Positions 52,072 through 61,213 of a stretch of DNA of 64,000 bases are shown here, piece after piece; positions within the stretch are counted from its first letter, which is position 1; the number at the start of each line of letters is the position of its first letter. This DNA comes from Hyphomicrobiales bacterium. GTDB lineage: Bacteria; Pseudomonadota; Alphaproteobacteria; Rhizobiales; Rhizobiaceae. The notes beneath the pieces were generated by a model. It was not told the DNA's origin and did no database searches. It saw nothing but the letters and a program-made list of their open reading frames with translations. The DNA is taken from contig UBXG01000009.1 of the NCBI GenBank assembly GCA_900469475.1, positions 460,678 through 524,677 on the forward strand, given 5' to 3'. Position numbers and translations under genes: made by a program.

Positions 52072-53856
52072 CTACGCCGGCAGCTGGAAGACCCAATTGG
52101 CGATCAGCACGATGGCAAGGCCGCCGGCAAGCGCCAGATAGGGCAGAATACCCGCCTTCTTGACACCCAGATCTTGGCCGACCAGACCAAGATCATCCAT
52201 GGCACCGGCCGGGAACTTGCCGCCATCGCGAACATAATGCCTGTAAGCAAAGACCGGCAGGATGAGGGCCGCAAAGGCAAAACCGATCCAGAGCGCATTG
52301 GCATAGCCCCAAACCTTGGCTCCCGCGCCAAGGAAGAGCGCATTGACGAAAGCAAGGACAGTGTTAAGGCCGATGAGCCACGACGGCGCTTTCCACGGGC
52401 GCTCGACATGACCGGAGTCCATGCGGTGTATCCAGCCGGAATTGAGGTTGAGGAAATTGAAGATGATGTATCCGACGTTGGAGACGGCAAGCACGAAGAA
52501 ATAGCCGCTCGTGTCGGAGGCAATGGCGAGAAGAAAGAGATTGAAGGCGAAGTCCGTCCACATCGCTCTCGTCGGCGCACCGTTCTCATTCACATGATCG
52601 AGATATTTCGGCAGCCAGCCGTCCTTCGAGCCCTGATAGAGGGTGCGCGAGGAACCCGCCATTGCCGTCATGATCGCAAGAAACAGTGCCAGGATCATCA
52701 GGATGACGAGCAATTGCGTAACGATCCGGCCGGCGCCGATCAGACCGCCGAGCGCTTCGGCAACGCCGGTGCCGTCGACGATGCCGGGCGCCAGCATGCC
52801 GGTATGACCGAGCACGCCTTGGAAAGCGAAGGGCACCAGGAAGAAGAAGACGCAGCAGGCAAGGCCCGAGTAGAAGATTGCCTTGAACGTATCCGTCCTC
52901 GGGTTCTTCAGTTCGCGCGTGTAGCAGACCGCCGTCTCGAAGCCATAGGTCGACCAGGCGGCGATATAGAGGCCACCGAGGAAAAGCGTCCAGCCGCCAT
53001 TGCTCCAGGTGCCGTCAGTCGCAGCGTAGGCCGCTGTCGGCGGTAGCAGGCCGGTCACGTTGGCGGAGAGGATTTGGCCGCTGACGATCGGATAGACGCC
53101 GATGATCAGAAGCGGCACGAGCACGATGATGGCGAGCCACTTCTGCACGCTGGCCGTCTCGGAGATGCCGCGATGCTGGATCGCAAAGATGATCAGCATC
53201 AGGACACCGCCGATGAAGAAGGTGGCGTTGATATTGGCGGTCGCGAGGAAAGGAATGTTGAAGCTGACGAGAGACCAGTTGCGGATGGGCGGCGTAAAAG
53301 CTGCAACGCCATCGGCGCTGAGCAGCGCTTTTACCGCATCGTCGGGCGATGTACCGGCATGGGCCGCAATGTATTCGGCAACACGCGGGCTATCGGCGGC
53401 GATCGACGTCGCATGGGCGCTGATCCAGCTGAGCACAGCCTGTGATTCCGCCGCGGGGATCGGGAAGAAGGCATTGAGGATATAGCCTGCCGCAATGGCG
53501 CAGCCGAGGGACAGCACCGGCGACCAGGCAAACCAGTTGCACCAGACCGAAAGCGGCGCGATGAATTTCGAGTAACGCAGCCAGGCCGTCGCGCCATACA
53601 CCGAGGCGCCGCCGGACTTGTTGCCGAACATGCCGGCAATTTCGGCGTAGGTGAAAGACTGCAGGAAACCCATGATCATCGAGATGATCCACACGACGAA
53701 GGCAAGCTTGCCCGTCGTGCCGGCGATGCCGCCGATGGAGAAGAGAACAAGCGGCGGCACGCCCGCAGCCACCCAGAACGCGCCCTTCCAGTCAAGCGCG
53801 CGTATAAGCTTACCTTCGGTGCCGGCGGAAGCGCCGGCGTCCACGATATCCGTCAT
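52072..53856 (-). CDS. APC-superfamily permease, candidate methylated-amine importer
   Basis: A 594-residue amino acid-polyamine-organocation permease with about 12 to 14 membrane segments: GVPPLVLFSIGGIAGTTGKLAFVVWIISM, FTYAEIAGMFGNKSGGASVYGATAWLRY, and YGFETAVCYTRELKNPRTDTFKAIFYSGL. A large extracytoplasmic loop (about residues 145-190) is atypical. It is divergent from tdm in a methylated-amine locus, so it may import TMA, TMAO or related compounds. This is context inference; the known TMAO importer TmoXWV is a different (ABC) system. GGGAATA before 53856 supports the start. Confidence 0.83.
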   Translation of the reverse strand: MTDIVDAGASAGTEGKLIRALDWKGAFWVAAGVPPLVLFSIGGIAGTTGKLAFVVWIISMIMGFLQSFTYAEIAGMFGNKSGGASVYGATAWLRYSKFIAPLSVWCNWFAWSPVLSLGCAIAAGYILNAFFPIPAAESQAVLSWISAHATSIAADSPRVAEYIAAHAGTSPDDAVKALLSADGVAAFTPPIRNWSLVSFNIPFLATANINATFFIGGVLMLIIFAIQHRGISETASVQKWLAIIVLVPLLIIGVYPIVSGQILSANVTGLLPPTAAYAATDGTWSNGGWTLFLGGLYIAAWSTYGFETAVCYTRELKNPRTDTFKAIFYSGLACCVFFFLVPFAFQGVLGHTGMLAPGIVDGTGVAEALGGLIGAGRIVTQLLVILMILALFLAIMTAMAGSSRTLYQGSKDGWLPKYLDHVNENGAPTRAMWTDFAFNLFLLAIASDTSGYFFVLAVSNVGYIIFNFLNLNSGWIHRMDSGHVERPWKAPSWLIGLNTVLAFVNALFLGAGAKVWGYANALWIGFAFAALILPVFAYRHYVRDGGKFPAGAMDDLGLVGQDLGVKKAGILPYLALAGGLAIVLIANWVFQLPA

Positions 53857-53881
53857 CGGTGATATTCCCCATTTTGTTCCG

Positions 53882-53900
53882 GACGTATCTCTCGTACGTC
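53882..53900. promoter_or_regulatory. Inverted repeat in the APC permease/tdm divergent region
   Basis: GACGTA and TACGTC arms are separated by 7 bp, 26 bp upstream of the permease start. The 242-bp gap (53857-54098) also has an AT-rich stretch at 53990-54040 where a minus-strand TTGACT box is visible. Both genes probably share control here. Confidence 0.35.
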
Positions 53901-54098
53901 TCCCTGAACGTGCCTCCCATGGCATTGCGGGGCTTGCTGGAAGTTTTCGTAAGCCGAGTCTGCGCGCGGATTTCCAGATGCATGCCCTTTATACATAGTG
54001 AAGATATTTTCTTTTTAGTCAATATCCCTTTACTTTCAGACGGCATTTTGTCAGCATGATTCCGGTGTCCGACACGCCTCATTTCCCGAGAGGGCTCT

Positions 54099-56468
54099 AT
54101 GCGAGATCTCCATCCATCAGCAGCCGGAATACGGCCCGTCTCGGCGAGCATTATCCGCTATCCGGGCATTCCAGCGCTGCCGCCGGACACTGAGCGCTAT
54201 CGCTGCAAGGGCGGTGGGTCGCTGGTCGTCCGCGTCGAACCTGGCGATCGGATTTCGGTGGCGGATAGCGAAGGCGGGCAGGTCTGCGAGCTGACCTTCC
54301 TTGACGAGAAGGGCCGCTTTCAATCCGCTGGCCTAGGGTCGGCATTCACCGGCGAGGCGACAGGTCTCAAAGCCATTCTTTCCTCGGGGAATGAAAGTGC
54401 GGTTCGCGTCAGGATGGCGCTGGAGCGGCGTGGGGCCGATCTGGCCTCTGCGGCAGCGCTTCGCCTCTTCGGCGCCTCTTCTCCGGCAGGCAGTACCGCG
54501 GAATTCACGATCGCGACCAAAGGCCTGCTTGTCGCCTGTGCGCCAGGAATGGCCATGTCGCCGGAAACGCAGGATACGGCAACACCCATCGAAATCAGGA
54601 TCCGCCGTACGATGATCCTGCGAGACTATGCCTCCGCATTGCCCGAACCGCTCGCCGACCCGATCGAGGATATTCGCATCAAGGCGGCGACCGCTTCGGC
54701 CTATTTTGTCAGGGCCGGCGAGTATATCCAGATCATCGATGTCTATGGCCGGCAATGCACCGACTTCCAGGCCTTTTCCGCCCGCAAGGTCGATAAGGGG
54801 CTTGATCTTGCGCTCGACTCCACCGTGACCCGCACTCTGCTCGGCCGGAGCTATCCAGCGCCCGGGCTGCCGTCCAAAGCCTTCGACCGCGATTTCGAGC
54901 CGCTGGTGGAAATCGTGCAGGATACGGTCGGCCGCCACGACGCCTTCGCCACCGCCTGCAATTCGCGCTACTACGACGACATGGGCTATCCCGGCCATGT
55001 GAACTGCACGGACAATTTCAATGCGGCACTTGCGTCCTACGGCATTGCCGGCCGAAAGGGTTGGGAGGCGCTCAACTACTTCTACAACACCAATGTCGAT
55101 CACAATAACCAGCTCTATCTCGACGAACCTTGGTCGAGACCGGGCGATTACGTCCTGATGCGCGCACTGACGGATCTCATCTGCGTCTCCTCCTCCTGCC
55201 CCGATGACATCGATGCGGCCAATGGCTGGGACCCGACCGATATCCATGTCCGCACCTTTTCAGGCAAAGAAAAATTCACACGAGCGGTGGCCTATCGCAT
55301 GACCCCTGATGCCGACCCAGAACTGACGCGGGAGACCGCGTTTCACCCGCGCCTCTCCGCCCTGACGCGCGACTACACTGAATATCGTGGCTTCTGGCTG
55401 CCGAACCGCTTCTCCTCGGAAGGACCGGTCGAGGAATACTGGGCCTGTCGCGAACGCGCCGTGGTGATGGATCTCTCGCCGCTGCGCAAGTTCGAGGTGA
55501 CGGGACCGGATGCGGAGGAATTGCTGCAATATTGCCTGACGCGCGATGTGCGCAAGCTATCGACCGGTCAGGTGGTCTATTCCGCCATGTGCTACGAACA
55601 CGGCGGCATGATCGACGACGGCACGTTGTTTCGCCTCGGCGACAAGAACTTCCGCTGGATCGGCGGCGATGACTATAGCGGCATCTGGCTGCGCGAGCAG
55701 GCGGAGAAGAAGGGCTTCAAGGCCTGGGTGCGCTCCTCCACCGACCAGATGCACAATATCGCCCTGCAAGGCCCGAAGAGCCGCGACATCCTCAAGGAGA
55801 TCATCTGGACGGCGCCGCGCCAGCCGACGATCGGCGAGCTCGAATGGTTCCGTTTCACGGTCGGCCGCATCGGCCACTTCGAGGGAGCGCCGGTCGTCGT
55901 ATCGCGGACCGGCTATACCGGCGAACTCGGCTACGAAATCTTCTGCCATCCGAAGGATGCTGCAATTGTCTTTGATGCGGTATGGAAAGCCGGTGAACCC
56001 TATGGGCTGAAACCGATGGGCCTGGAGGCACTGGATATGGTGCGTATCGAGGCGGGCCTGGTCTTTGCCCATCACGAATTCGGCGATCAAACCGATCCTT
56101 TCGAGGCTGGTATCGGCTTCACTGTCCCGTTGAAATCCAAGCAGGACGATTTCATCGGTCGCGAGGCGTTGATACGGCGAAAGGAAAATCCGCGCCACCT
56201 GATGGTCGGTCTAGACATCGAGGCCAACGAAGCCGTGGGACATGGCGATTGCATCCATATCGGCCGCGCGCAGGTCGGCGTGATCACCAGCGCGACACGG
56301 TCGCCGATCCTCGGCAAAACCATTGCGCTTGCCCGGGTCGATGTCACGCATGCGAGGGTCGGCACCAAGGTTGAGATTGGCAAACTCGATGGCCAACAGA
56401 AGCGGCTTCCCGCCGTCATCGTGCCGCTTTCGCATTACGACCCGCAGAAGACGCGACCGCGATCCTAA
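54099..56468 (+). CDS. tdm: Trimethylamine N-oxide demethylase (DUF1989 + GcvT fusion)
   Basis: A 789-residue bifunctional enzyme converting TMAO to dimethylamine and formaldehyde. The N-terminal part (to about residue 390) is a DUF1989-type domain with QIIDVYGRQCTDFQAF (Cys220, Asp222), NCTDNF (Cys303) and CVSSSCPDDIDAANGWDP (Cys362, Cys367), the likely zinc ligands. The C-terminal part (about 400-789) is a GcvT-like tetrahydrofolate domain: RAVVMDLSPLRKFEVTGPDAEELLQ, DDGTLFRLGDKNF, RTGYTGELGYEIF, LEALDMVRIEAGL. This two-domain layout is that of Tdm from Methylocella and Ruegeria. The neighbouring Tmm and Dmm genes support it strongly. Confidence 0.88.
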   Translation: MRDLHPSAAGIRPVSASIIRYPGIPALPPDTERYRCKGGGSLVVRVEPGDRISVADSEGGQVCELTFLDEKGRFQSAGLGSAFTGEATGLKAILSSGNESAVRVRMALERRGADLASAAALRLFGASSPAGSTAEFTIATKGLLVACAPGMAMSPETQDTATPIEIRIRRTMILRDYASALPEPLADPIEDIRIKAATASAYFVRAGEYIQIIDVYGRQCTDFQAFSARKVDKGLDLALDSTVTRTLLGRSYPAPGLPSKAFDRDFEPLVEIVQDTVGRHDAFATACNSRYYDDMGYPGHVNCTDNFNAALASYGIAGRKGWEALNYFYNTNVDHNNQLYLDEPWSRPGDYVLMRALTDLICVSSSCPDDIDAANGWDPTDIHVRTFSGKEKFTRAVAYRMTPDADPELTRETAFHPRLSALTRDYTEYRGFWLPNRFSSEGPVEEYWACRERAVVMDLSPLRKFEVTGPDAEELLQYCLTRDVRKLSTGQVVYSAMCYEHGGMIDDGTLFRLGDKNFRWIGGDDYSGIWLREQAEKKGFKAWVRSSTDQMHNIALQGPKSRDILKEIIWTAPRQPTIGELEWFRFTVGRIGHFEGAPVVVSRTGYTGELGYEIFCHPKDAAIVFDAVWKAGEPYGLKPMGLEALDMVRIEAGLVFAHHEFGDQTDPFEAGIGFTVPLKSKQDDFIGREALIRRKENPRHLMVGLDIEANEAVGHGDCIHIGRAQVGVITSATRSPILGKTIALARVDVTHARVGTKVEIGKLDGQQKRLPAVIVPLSHYDPQKTRPRS

Positions 56469-56495
56469 CTTTCATTGCGATCAAAATGGCATAGA

Positions 56496-56849
56496 TCAGC
56501 AATAAATCTTGTCTTCGAATGGCCCCGCCTCAAAAACCGTAACACCGTTGACAAACTCGCGCGCCCAGATGTCGCCGGGGCCAAGGTCCCCGATACCCTT
56601 CACCTCGAAGGACAAGCTGGGGATACGCTCTGCGACGAACGTGAACAAAGCAATAGTTGACCATGGATCAAGGTTGAATACTGCCGGGGCCGAAATTCCG
56701 TGCATACCAAATGCTTGCTCAAGGTCCTTTAAGACATCCTGACTAAGCGCTTGTTCAGTGAGGTAGGCAGCTATCTCATCTCTAGTGGCGATTAAGGCCG
56801 CCTTATCGCCATCGTTCAAGGTGAGGTAAGCAGTCGTGCTAAAGCTCAT
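56496..56849 (-). CDS. Small protein of unknown function between tdm and the dmm-tmm operon
   Basis: A 117-residue acidic, soluble product: SFSTTAYLTLNDGDKAALIATRDEIAAYLTEQAL, then STIALFTFVAERIPSLSFEVKGIGDLGPGDIWAREFVNGVTVFEAGPFEDK. No signal or membrane segment. The size, acidity and isolation recall immunity proteins of contact-dependent or polymorphic toxins, but I cannot assign a family. Base composition is lower in GC than in the flanking amine genes, suggesting separate origin. The ribosome site is weak. Confidence 0.5.
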   Translation of the reverse strand: MSFSTTAYLTLNDGDKAALIATRDEIAAYLTEQALSQDVLKDLEQAFGMHGISAPAVFNLDPWSTIALFTFVAERIPSLSFEVKGIGDLGPGDIWAREFVNGVTVFEAGPFEDKIYC

Positions 56850-57055
56850 GAGTCCACTTTCATATTTGCGCGTCAGAGGCTTTAGCTTGATCGTGGTATG
56901 AATGCACTAGGAAATAGCATCCATATGCTCGCTCCGGGTGGAATTCACAGGCTTCAGCTTCCTCTTCTGTTGAAGAAGCGCTTGGTCGCACCTGAGAAAA
57001 GCGATCGATCACATCGGCTGTATTGAGGTCGCAGGAGGCATCGTGCTTTTGAGCT
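56850..57055. other. Short gap with an unstarted open frame
   Basis: A minus-strand frame ending at 56860 is open through this gap, giving a plausible-looking acidic tail (RPSASSTEEEAEACEFHPERAYGCYFLVHSYHDQAKA), but it has no start codon with a ribosome site outside the PAS-MCP gene. It may be a gene remnant. Confidence 0.3.
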
Positions 57056-57655
57056 TCAATCAGATTTCTTCTGTGCCGCCGAGATCGCGCGCGCCGCCTC
57101 CTCCGAGGAGTTGGCAAGCGTGCGCATCTCTGCCGCCAGAACCGCAAAACCAGATCCGGCCGTGCCCGCTCTTGCCGCCTCGATGCCGGCATTGACGGCA
57201 AGCAGCTTCAGGTAGCGCAGCGACTGCAGGATCTCGTTGGTCTTCGATGCCGTGACCCGCATGTCCGCGGTCTGCTCGTCGAGGCGTTGATAGAGGGATT
57301 CGATGTTGATGATGCTACCTTCGAGATAAAGGAGCTCGCCGGCTTCGTCCCATACGCCGCCACCGGTCTCCGTCACCCAGATCAGATGTCCGTCGTGGTG
57401 ACGTATGCGATATTCCATGGTCCAGTCGGTGCGGCTTTCCAAAGCCTTGCCGACAAGCTCGTCCATCAGGGGAACATCCTCTTCGCACATGATCGAAGTA
57501 AAGGTTCGCGCGCGGTTGCCGATGATCTCGTCAGCGGGATAGCCGAAAATGCGCTCGATGCCGTCGGTCATCTCAAGCATCGTATAGTTTTCGTCTGCCC
57601 GGCAGCGATAAAGAAAACCCGCCATACGGCCGAGAACGCTTGTCTGAAAATCCAT
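57056..57655 (-). CDS. Small soluble PAS domain protein with chemoreceptor signalling tip
   Basis: A 199-residue protein. A PAS/PAC domain (GRMAGFLYRCRADENYTMLEMTDGIERIFGYPADEIIG ... WTMEYRIRHHDGHLIWVTETGGGVWDEAGELLYLEGSI) is followed by a short methyl-accepting signalling piece, YLKLLAVNAGIEAARAGTAGSGFAVLAAEMRTLANSSEEAA, the tip that contacts CheA and CheW. There are no membrane segments and almost no return helix, so it is either a minimal cytoplasmic chemoreceptor or a 3'-truncated gene. Start at the ATG at 57655; a TTG at 57703 is less likely. Confidence 0.72.
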   Translation of the reverse strand: MDFQTSVLGRMAGFLYRCRADENYTMLEMTDGIERIFGYPADEIIGNRARTFTSIMCEEDVPLMDELVGKALESRTDWTMEYRIRHHDGHLIWVTETGGGVWDEAGELLYLEGSIINIESLYQRLDEQTADMRVTASKTNEILQSLRYLKLLAVNAGIEAARAGTAGSGFAVLAAEMRTLANSSEEAARAISAAQKKSD

Positions 57656-57771
57656 GAAGCCATGCCCGAAGAGAAGGTTGCGGATGAACTCGTTTCGTCT
57701 CAACGCACAAAAGAGCCGACAAGGGCTGCTCTTCGCCTCCCTTGCCGGTTAGGTGGGGAAGTGATCCCTGA

Positions 57772-59109
57772 TCAATTGCGCAGATATTCCTCCATCGAAT
57801 CGTCAAGCGCATCGACCCAGGGCGTATGATGCGTCGGCGACATGTTGCCGGTCATCAGCGAGCGGTAGGCGTGGTCGCGGAAGCCCATGATGTTCTCGGC
57901 CTTGTGGTGCTCCCACTCCATGAAGGTCTTATTCGTGCCTTCGATGTCGAAGCTCGGATAATCCGTCTCGGCGAGCAGTTCCTTCACATAGTCGCCCTGG
58001 TACCAGATCATCTGCTCGGCATCCTCGAGGGTTTCTTCGCGGGCGCGCCATTTGTCGAAGTTTGCCTGCAGTTCCGCTTCCGGCGGCAGCTTGATGCGGC
58101 CCATGATGACATCGCGCGCCCACCAGGCCTGCACGTCGAACATGTTGAAGGTGTAGAACTGGTCCTGCATGCCGATGTAGAAAAGCTGCGGATTCTTGTC
58201 GAAGATCACGCCCTTGTAGAGATGGTCGGCCCAGAGGCGGTTTGCCGTCTTCAAACGCAGATCATCCGGCAGGAAGGGGAAATGATGCTGATAGCCGGTG
58301 CAGAGGATCAGCGCGTCGACCTCCTTCGATGAGCCGTCGAGGAAATAGGCCGTCTTGTTCTCAAGACGCGTCAACAGCGGCCGCTCCTCGAAATTCTCGG
58401 GCCATTTGAAGCCCATCGGCTTGGAGCGATAGCTCGTCGTCACGGACTTCGCCCCGTATTTCCAGCATTGCGAACCGATATCCTCGGCCGAATAGCTGCG
58501 GCCGACGAGGAGCACGTCCTTGCCCTTGAACTCCAGCGCGTCACGGAAATCGTGCGCGTGCAGCACGCGGCCGTTGAAGGTCTTCACGCCCTCGAAATAG
58601 GGCACGTTCGGCGTCGAGAAGTGACCTGAGGCGACGACGATATAATCGAACTCCTCGTCATACATCCGGTCCTGAGGGCGATCATGCGCGGTCACCGTGA
58701 ACTTCTTCGTCTCTTCATCGAAGCGCACCATGCGCACCGGCGTGCTGAAGCGCACCCATTTGCGCACATCGGCCTTTTCGACGCGGCCCTTGATATAGTC
58801 CCAGAGTACGGCGCGCGGCGGATAGGAGGCAATCGGCTTGCCGAAATGCTCTTCAAAGGAATAATCGGCGAATTCCAGGCATTCCTTCGGGCCGTTCGAC
58901 CAGAGATAACGATACATGCTGCCATGCACCGGTTCGCCATATTCATCGAGGCCTGTGCGCCAGGTATAATTCCAGAGGCCGCCCCAATCCGCCTGCTTTT
59001 CGAAGCAGACGACTTCCGGGATATCAGCACCCTTCTTTGCAGCCGATTGAAAGGCCCTTAGCTGGGCAAGGCCCGAAGGGCCGGCACCGATAACGGCAAC
59101 TCGTGTCAT
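57772..59109 (-). CDS. tmm: Trimethylamine monooxygenase (flavin-containing monooxygenase)
   Basis: A 445-residue FAD- and NADPH-dependent monooxygenase converting TMA to TMAO. The FAD motif is [17 protein letters not shown] (residues 4-20), the FMO signature [11 protein letters not shown] is at 178-188 and the NADPH motif [12 protein letters not shown] is at 199-210. [38 protein letters not shown] matches bacterial Tmm of Methylocella and Roseobacter very closely. It is the last gene of the minus-strand dmm operon, 68 bases after dmmC. Confidence 0.92.
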   Translation of the reverse strand: MTRVAVIGAGPSGLAQLRAFQSAAKKGADIPEVVCFEKQADWGGLWNYTWRTGLDEYGEPVHGSMYRYLWSNGPKECLEFADYSFEEHFGKPIASYPPRAVLWDYIKGRVEKADVRKWVRFSTPVRMVRFDEETKKFTVTAHDRPQDRMYDEEFDYIVVASGHFSTPNVPYFEGVKTFNGRVLHAHDFRDALEFKGKDVLLVGRSYSAEDIGSQCWKYGAKSVTTSYRSKPMGFKWPENFEERPLLTRLENKTAYFLDGSSKEVDALILCTGYQHHFPFLPDDLRLKTANRLWADHLYKGVIFDKNPQLFYIGMQDQFYTFNMFDVQAWWARDVIMGRIKLPPEAELQANFDKWRAREETLEDAEQMIWYQGDYVKELLAETDYPSFDIEGTNKTFMEWEHHKAENIMGFRDHAYRSLMTGNMSPTHHTPWVDALDDSMEEYLRN

Positions 59110-59177
59110 GTGGCATTCCCCTTCTCGATTCTATCGAAATTCTTATGGCATGCAGAAGTTCGGCGTGGCGTCCGGCA

Positions 59178-60218
59178 TCAATCCGGGAAGATGCCGGGGC
59201 TGGTCGGAGCGCCGTCGTCATATCGCGAAAGCCAGTCGATCGTGGTCTGGCGGAAGCGCGTCAGGCCCTTGTAGTCGATGAGCTCGGGCGGCAGCGTCTT
59301 CAGCACGCGCGGAAAACGGCGCGCCCATTTCGGCACCGTCACCAGCTCATTCATGTTCATCAAATAGCAGCGGATGACGAAGAGAATGGCGTTCGAGCGC
59401 GGCAGGCGCCACAGGCTCTGCAGCTCGACGCGCAGATGCACCTTCTCGCCGACATTCTCGGGCGTCACCGTGGTGCGATCCGGACCCCATTTCGGATAGT
59501 TTTCAGGACTGGTATCGAGGCGCGGATTGATCGTCATCGTCCAATTGAACCGGCGCGTCGGCTTGCCCAGCTGCAGGTTCAAAAGGAATTTGAGCGCACG
59601 GTCGAAGACGCCGATCTGGTGGGCAAGCGGCACCGGCCCGTGCCACTCCATGAAATTCATGCCGATATCGAAATCGAGCGACCAATCGGCCTGGGTCGTC
59701 ACCATGCCGGCATCCATCCAGAGATTGCCGTCGCGCTGGTCGACGATGCAGAAATCGCCCTGCGCCTGGCGCGTGATGTATTCGAAGGGTTCGTAAGGCA
59801 GAGTGGACGCATCGCCGAAGGTGAAGGTGTCGTCTATGCCAAGTGGACGATTGATCCAGCGCCACTGGTTGCCGTTCTTGGTGAGTGTAAAATGCTCGGG
59901 ATAGCCGGCCGCCTGCTCCTCCATCAGCAGTTCCAGCGTATCCCATTGCGCCGTCATCATGTGCGGCAGCGCCTGATAGCGCAGTGGATCTTCCTTCAGC
60001 ACCAAAGCCCGGTCGTGCATCTCGGCGACGTAGTGCTCGTCGACGTCGATGAGGCTTTCGTAGACCGTGTTCTTTCGCCCCTTCACATGCGGCTCCATGT
60101 TGACGGAATACATGTATTCGTCACGATCGAAGGGGAACGGGAAACGCCTGATATTTTCCGGACTGTTGCGGTAGCTGAAATCGTCCCTGAACGTTTCCTG
60201 CTTGAAGGCGATTGCCAT
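59178..60218 (-). CDS. dmmC: Dimethylamine monooxygenase, DUF3445 subunit (DmmC-like)
   Basis: A 346-residue DUF3445 protein, the heme-dependent oxidative N-demethylase family. It starts FRDDFSYRNSPENIRRFPFPFDRDEYMYSVNMEP and includes DEHYVAEMHDRALVLKEDP, YLMNMNELVTVPKWARRFPRVLKTLPPELIDYKGL. It would be the catalytic component of DMA monooxygenase. The letter assignment follows the dmmD-A-B-C order recalled for Ruegeria, which this operon repeats. AGGAGAACGG before 60218 fixes the start; the frame beyond it overlaps the dmmB end. Confidence 0.82.
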   Translation of the reverse strand: MAIAFKQETFRDDFSYRNSPENIRRFPFPFDRDEYMYSVNMEPHVKGRKNTVYESLIDVDEHYVAEMHDRALVLKEDPLRYQALPHMMTAQWDTLELLMEEQAAGYPEHFTLTKNGNQWRWINRPLGIDDTFTFGDASTLPYEPFEYITRQAQGDFCIVDQRDGNLWMDAGMVTTQADWSLDFDIGMNFMEWHGPVPLAHQIGVFDRALKFLLNLQLGKPTRRFNWTMTINPRLDTSPENYPKWGPDRTTVTPENVGEKVHLRVELQSLWRLPRSNAILFVIRCYLMNMNELVTVPKWARRFPRVLKTLPPELIDYKGLTRFRQTTIDWLSRYDDGAPTSPGIFPD

Positions 60219-60247
60219 GTCCGTTCTCCTGGATATCGGTTGAGTGC

Positions 60248-61213
60248 CTAAAGGTCGAGATGCAGCGCGCTTCCTTCGAAACGGGAAACGCAAATCATCA
60301 CCTTTCGGCCGGAGGCCTTTTCTTCGTCGGTCAGATAGACGTCATTATGCAGAAGCTCGCCGTCGCAGACGGCGACACCGGTCTCGCACTGTCCGCAGGC
60401 ACCGCCGCGACAGAGGAAGGGTGCATCGATGCCGGCAGCCTCGATCGCTTCCAGCATGCTCTCATGATGGCCGACGTGAACGGTCTTGCCCGACCGCGTC
60501 AGCATGATGGAGAAAGGCTTTCCGGGCTGCGACGACAGGAAGCGTTCGGAATGCAGGCTCTGTTCCGGCCAGCCAGCCTCCACGCCCGTTTTCAACACGC
60601 CGTCAATCATGCCGGCCGGGCCGCAAACATAGAGATGCGTGCCGAGCGGCTGGCTTTCGAGCAGACGTGCCACAGGGATGAAATTGCGATCGGCGTCGCA
60701 ATAGATCTTCACCCGCTGCGAGCCATATTGCTCGACAAGCTCCTGGCAATAAGCGCCGCGATCGAGCGAACGCACGGCATAATGCAGCTCGAAATTCGCG
60801 CCCTCGCGGGAGAACTGCTGCATCATCGCAATGAAGGGCGTGATGCCGATGCCGCCGGCAATCAGCAGATGCTTGCGGCCGCGCCAGTCCGGCTGGAAGA
60901 GATTGACGGGATAGCTGACCTTGAGCTCGTCGCCCTCCCGCACCTTCTCATGCATGAAGGCGGAGCCGCCGCGCGAGTCCTCGACGCGCAGCACGCTGAT
61001 CTCATAGGCCGAGCAATCATGCGGCGCCGACATCAGCGAATAGGCATTGCGGCGAACATGGCCTTCGTCGTTCATCGACACGATGACATGGGCGCCGCCG
61101 GAAAAATAAGGCATCGGCGCGCCATCGAGACGTTCGAAGCGGAAGCGCTTGATGCGGTCGGCAACGGGCGTCACCTTCGCGACACGAACAGGAATTTCCG
61201 TACCACCGCTCAC
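60248..61213 (-). CDS. dmmB: Dimethylamine monooxygenase reductase subunit (DmmB-like)
   Basis: A 321-residue flavin reductase with a C-terminal plant-type [2Fe-2S] domain. The flavin-binding RRNAYSLMSAPHDCSAYEISVLRVE is followed by the pyridine-nucleotide domain (HLLIAGGIGITPFIAMMQQF, YVCGPAGMID) and the cluster motif CRGGACGQCETGV with the fourth Cys in MICVSR. The layout is that of phthalate-dioxygenase-reductase-like proteins. It feeds electrons from NAD(P)H to the DUF3445 subunit. The GTG start overlaps the dmmA stop (GTGA) and has GAGGAG upstream. Confidence 0.85.
   Translation of the reverse strand: MSGGTEIPVRVAKVTPVADRIKRFRFERLDGAPMPYFSGGAHVIVSMNDEGHVRRNAYSLMSAPHDCSAYEISVLRVEDSRGGSAFMHEKVREGDELKVSYPVNLFQPDWRGRKHLLIAGGIGITPFIAMMQQFSREGANFELHYAVRSLDRGAYCQELVEQYGSQRVKIYCDADRNFIPVARLLESQPLGTHLYVCGPAGMIDGVLKTGVEAGWPEQSLHSERFLSSQPGKPFSIMLTRSGKTVHVGHHESMLEAIEAAGIDAPFLCRGGACGQCETGVAVCDGELLHNDVYLTDEEKASGRKVMICVSRFEGSALHLDL

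Noticed and set aside
51982..53046. Plus-strand frame of 354 codons opposite the APC permease
   Set aside because: Charged, repetitive translation is the complement of hydrophobic helices; it also crosses the terminator hairpin.
54099..56468. Glycine cleavage T-protein (gcvT) or urea-carboxylase-associated protein
   Set aside because: Each name explains only one half; the fused DUF1989-GcvT layout next to tmm and dmm genes is specific to TMAO demethylase.
57056..57655. Clear pseudogene of a chemoreceptor
   Set aside because: The short C-terminus raises suspicion, but the frame is intact and short soluble PAS-MCP proteins may be genuine, so it is kept as a CDS with the doubt stated.
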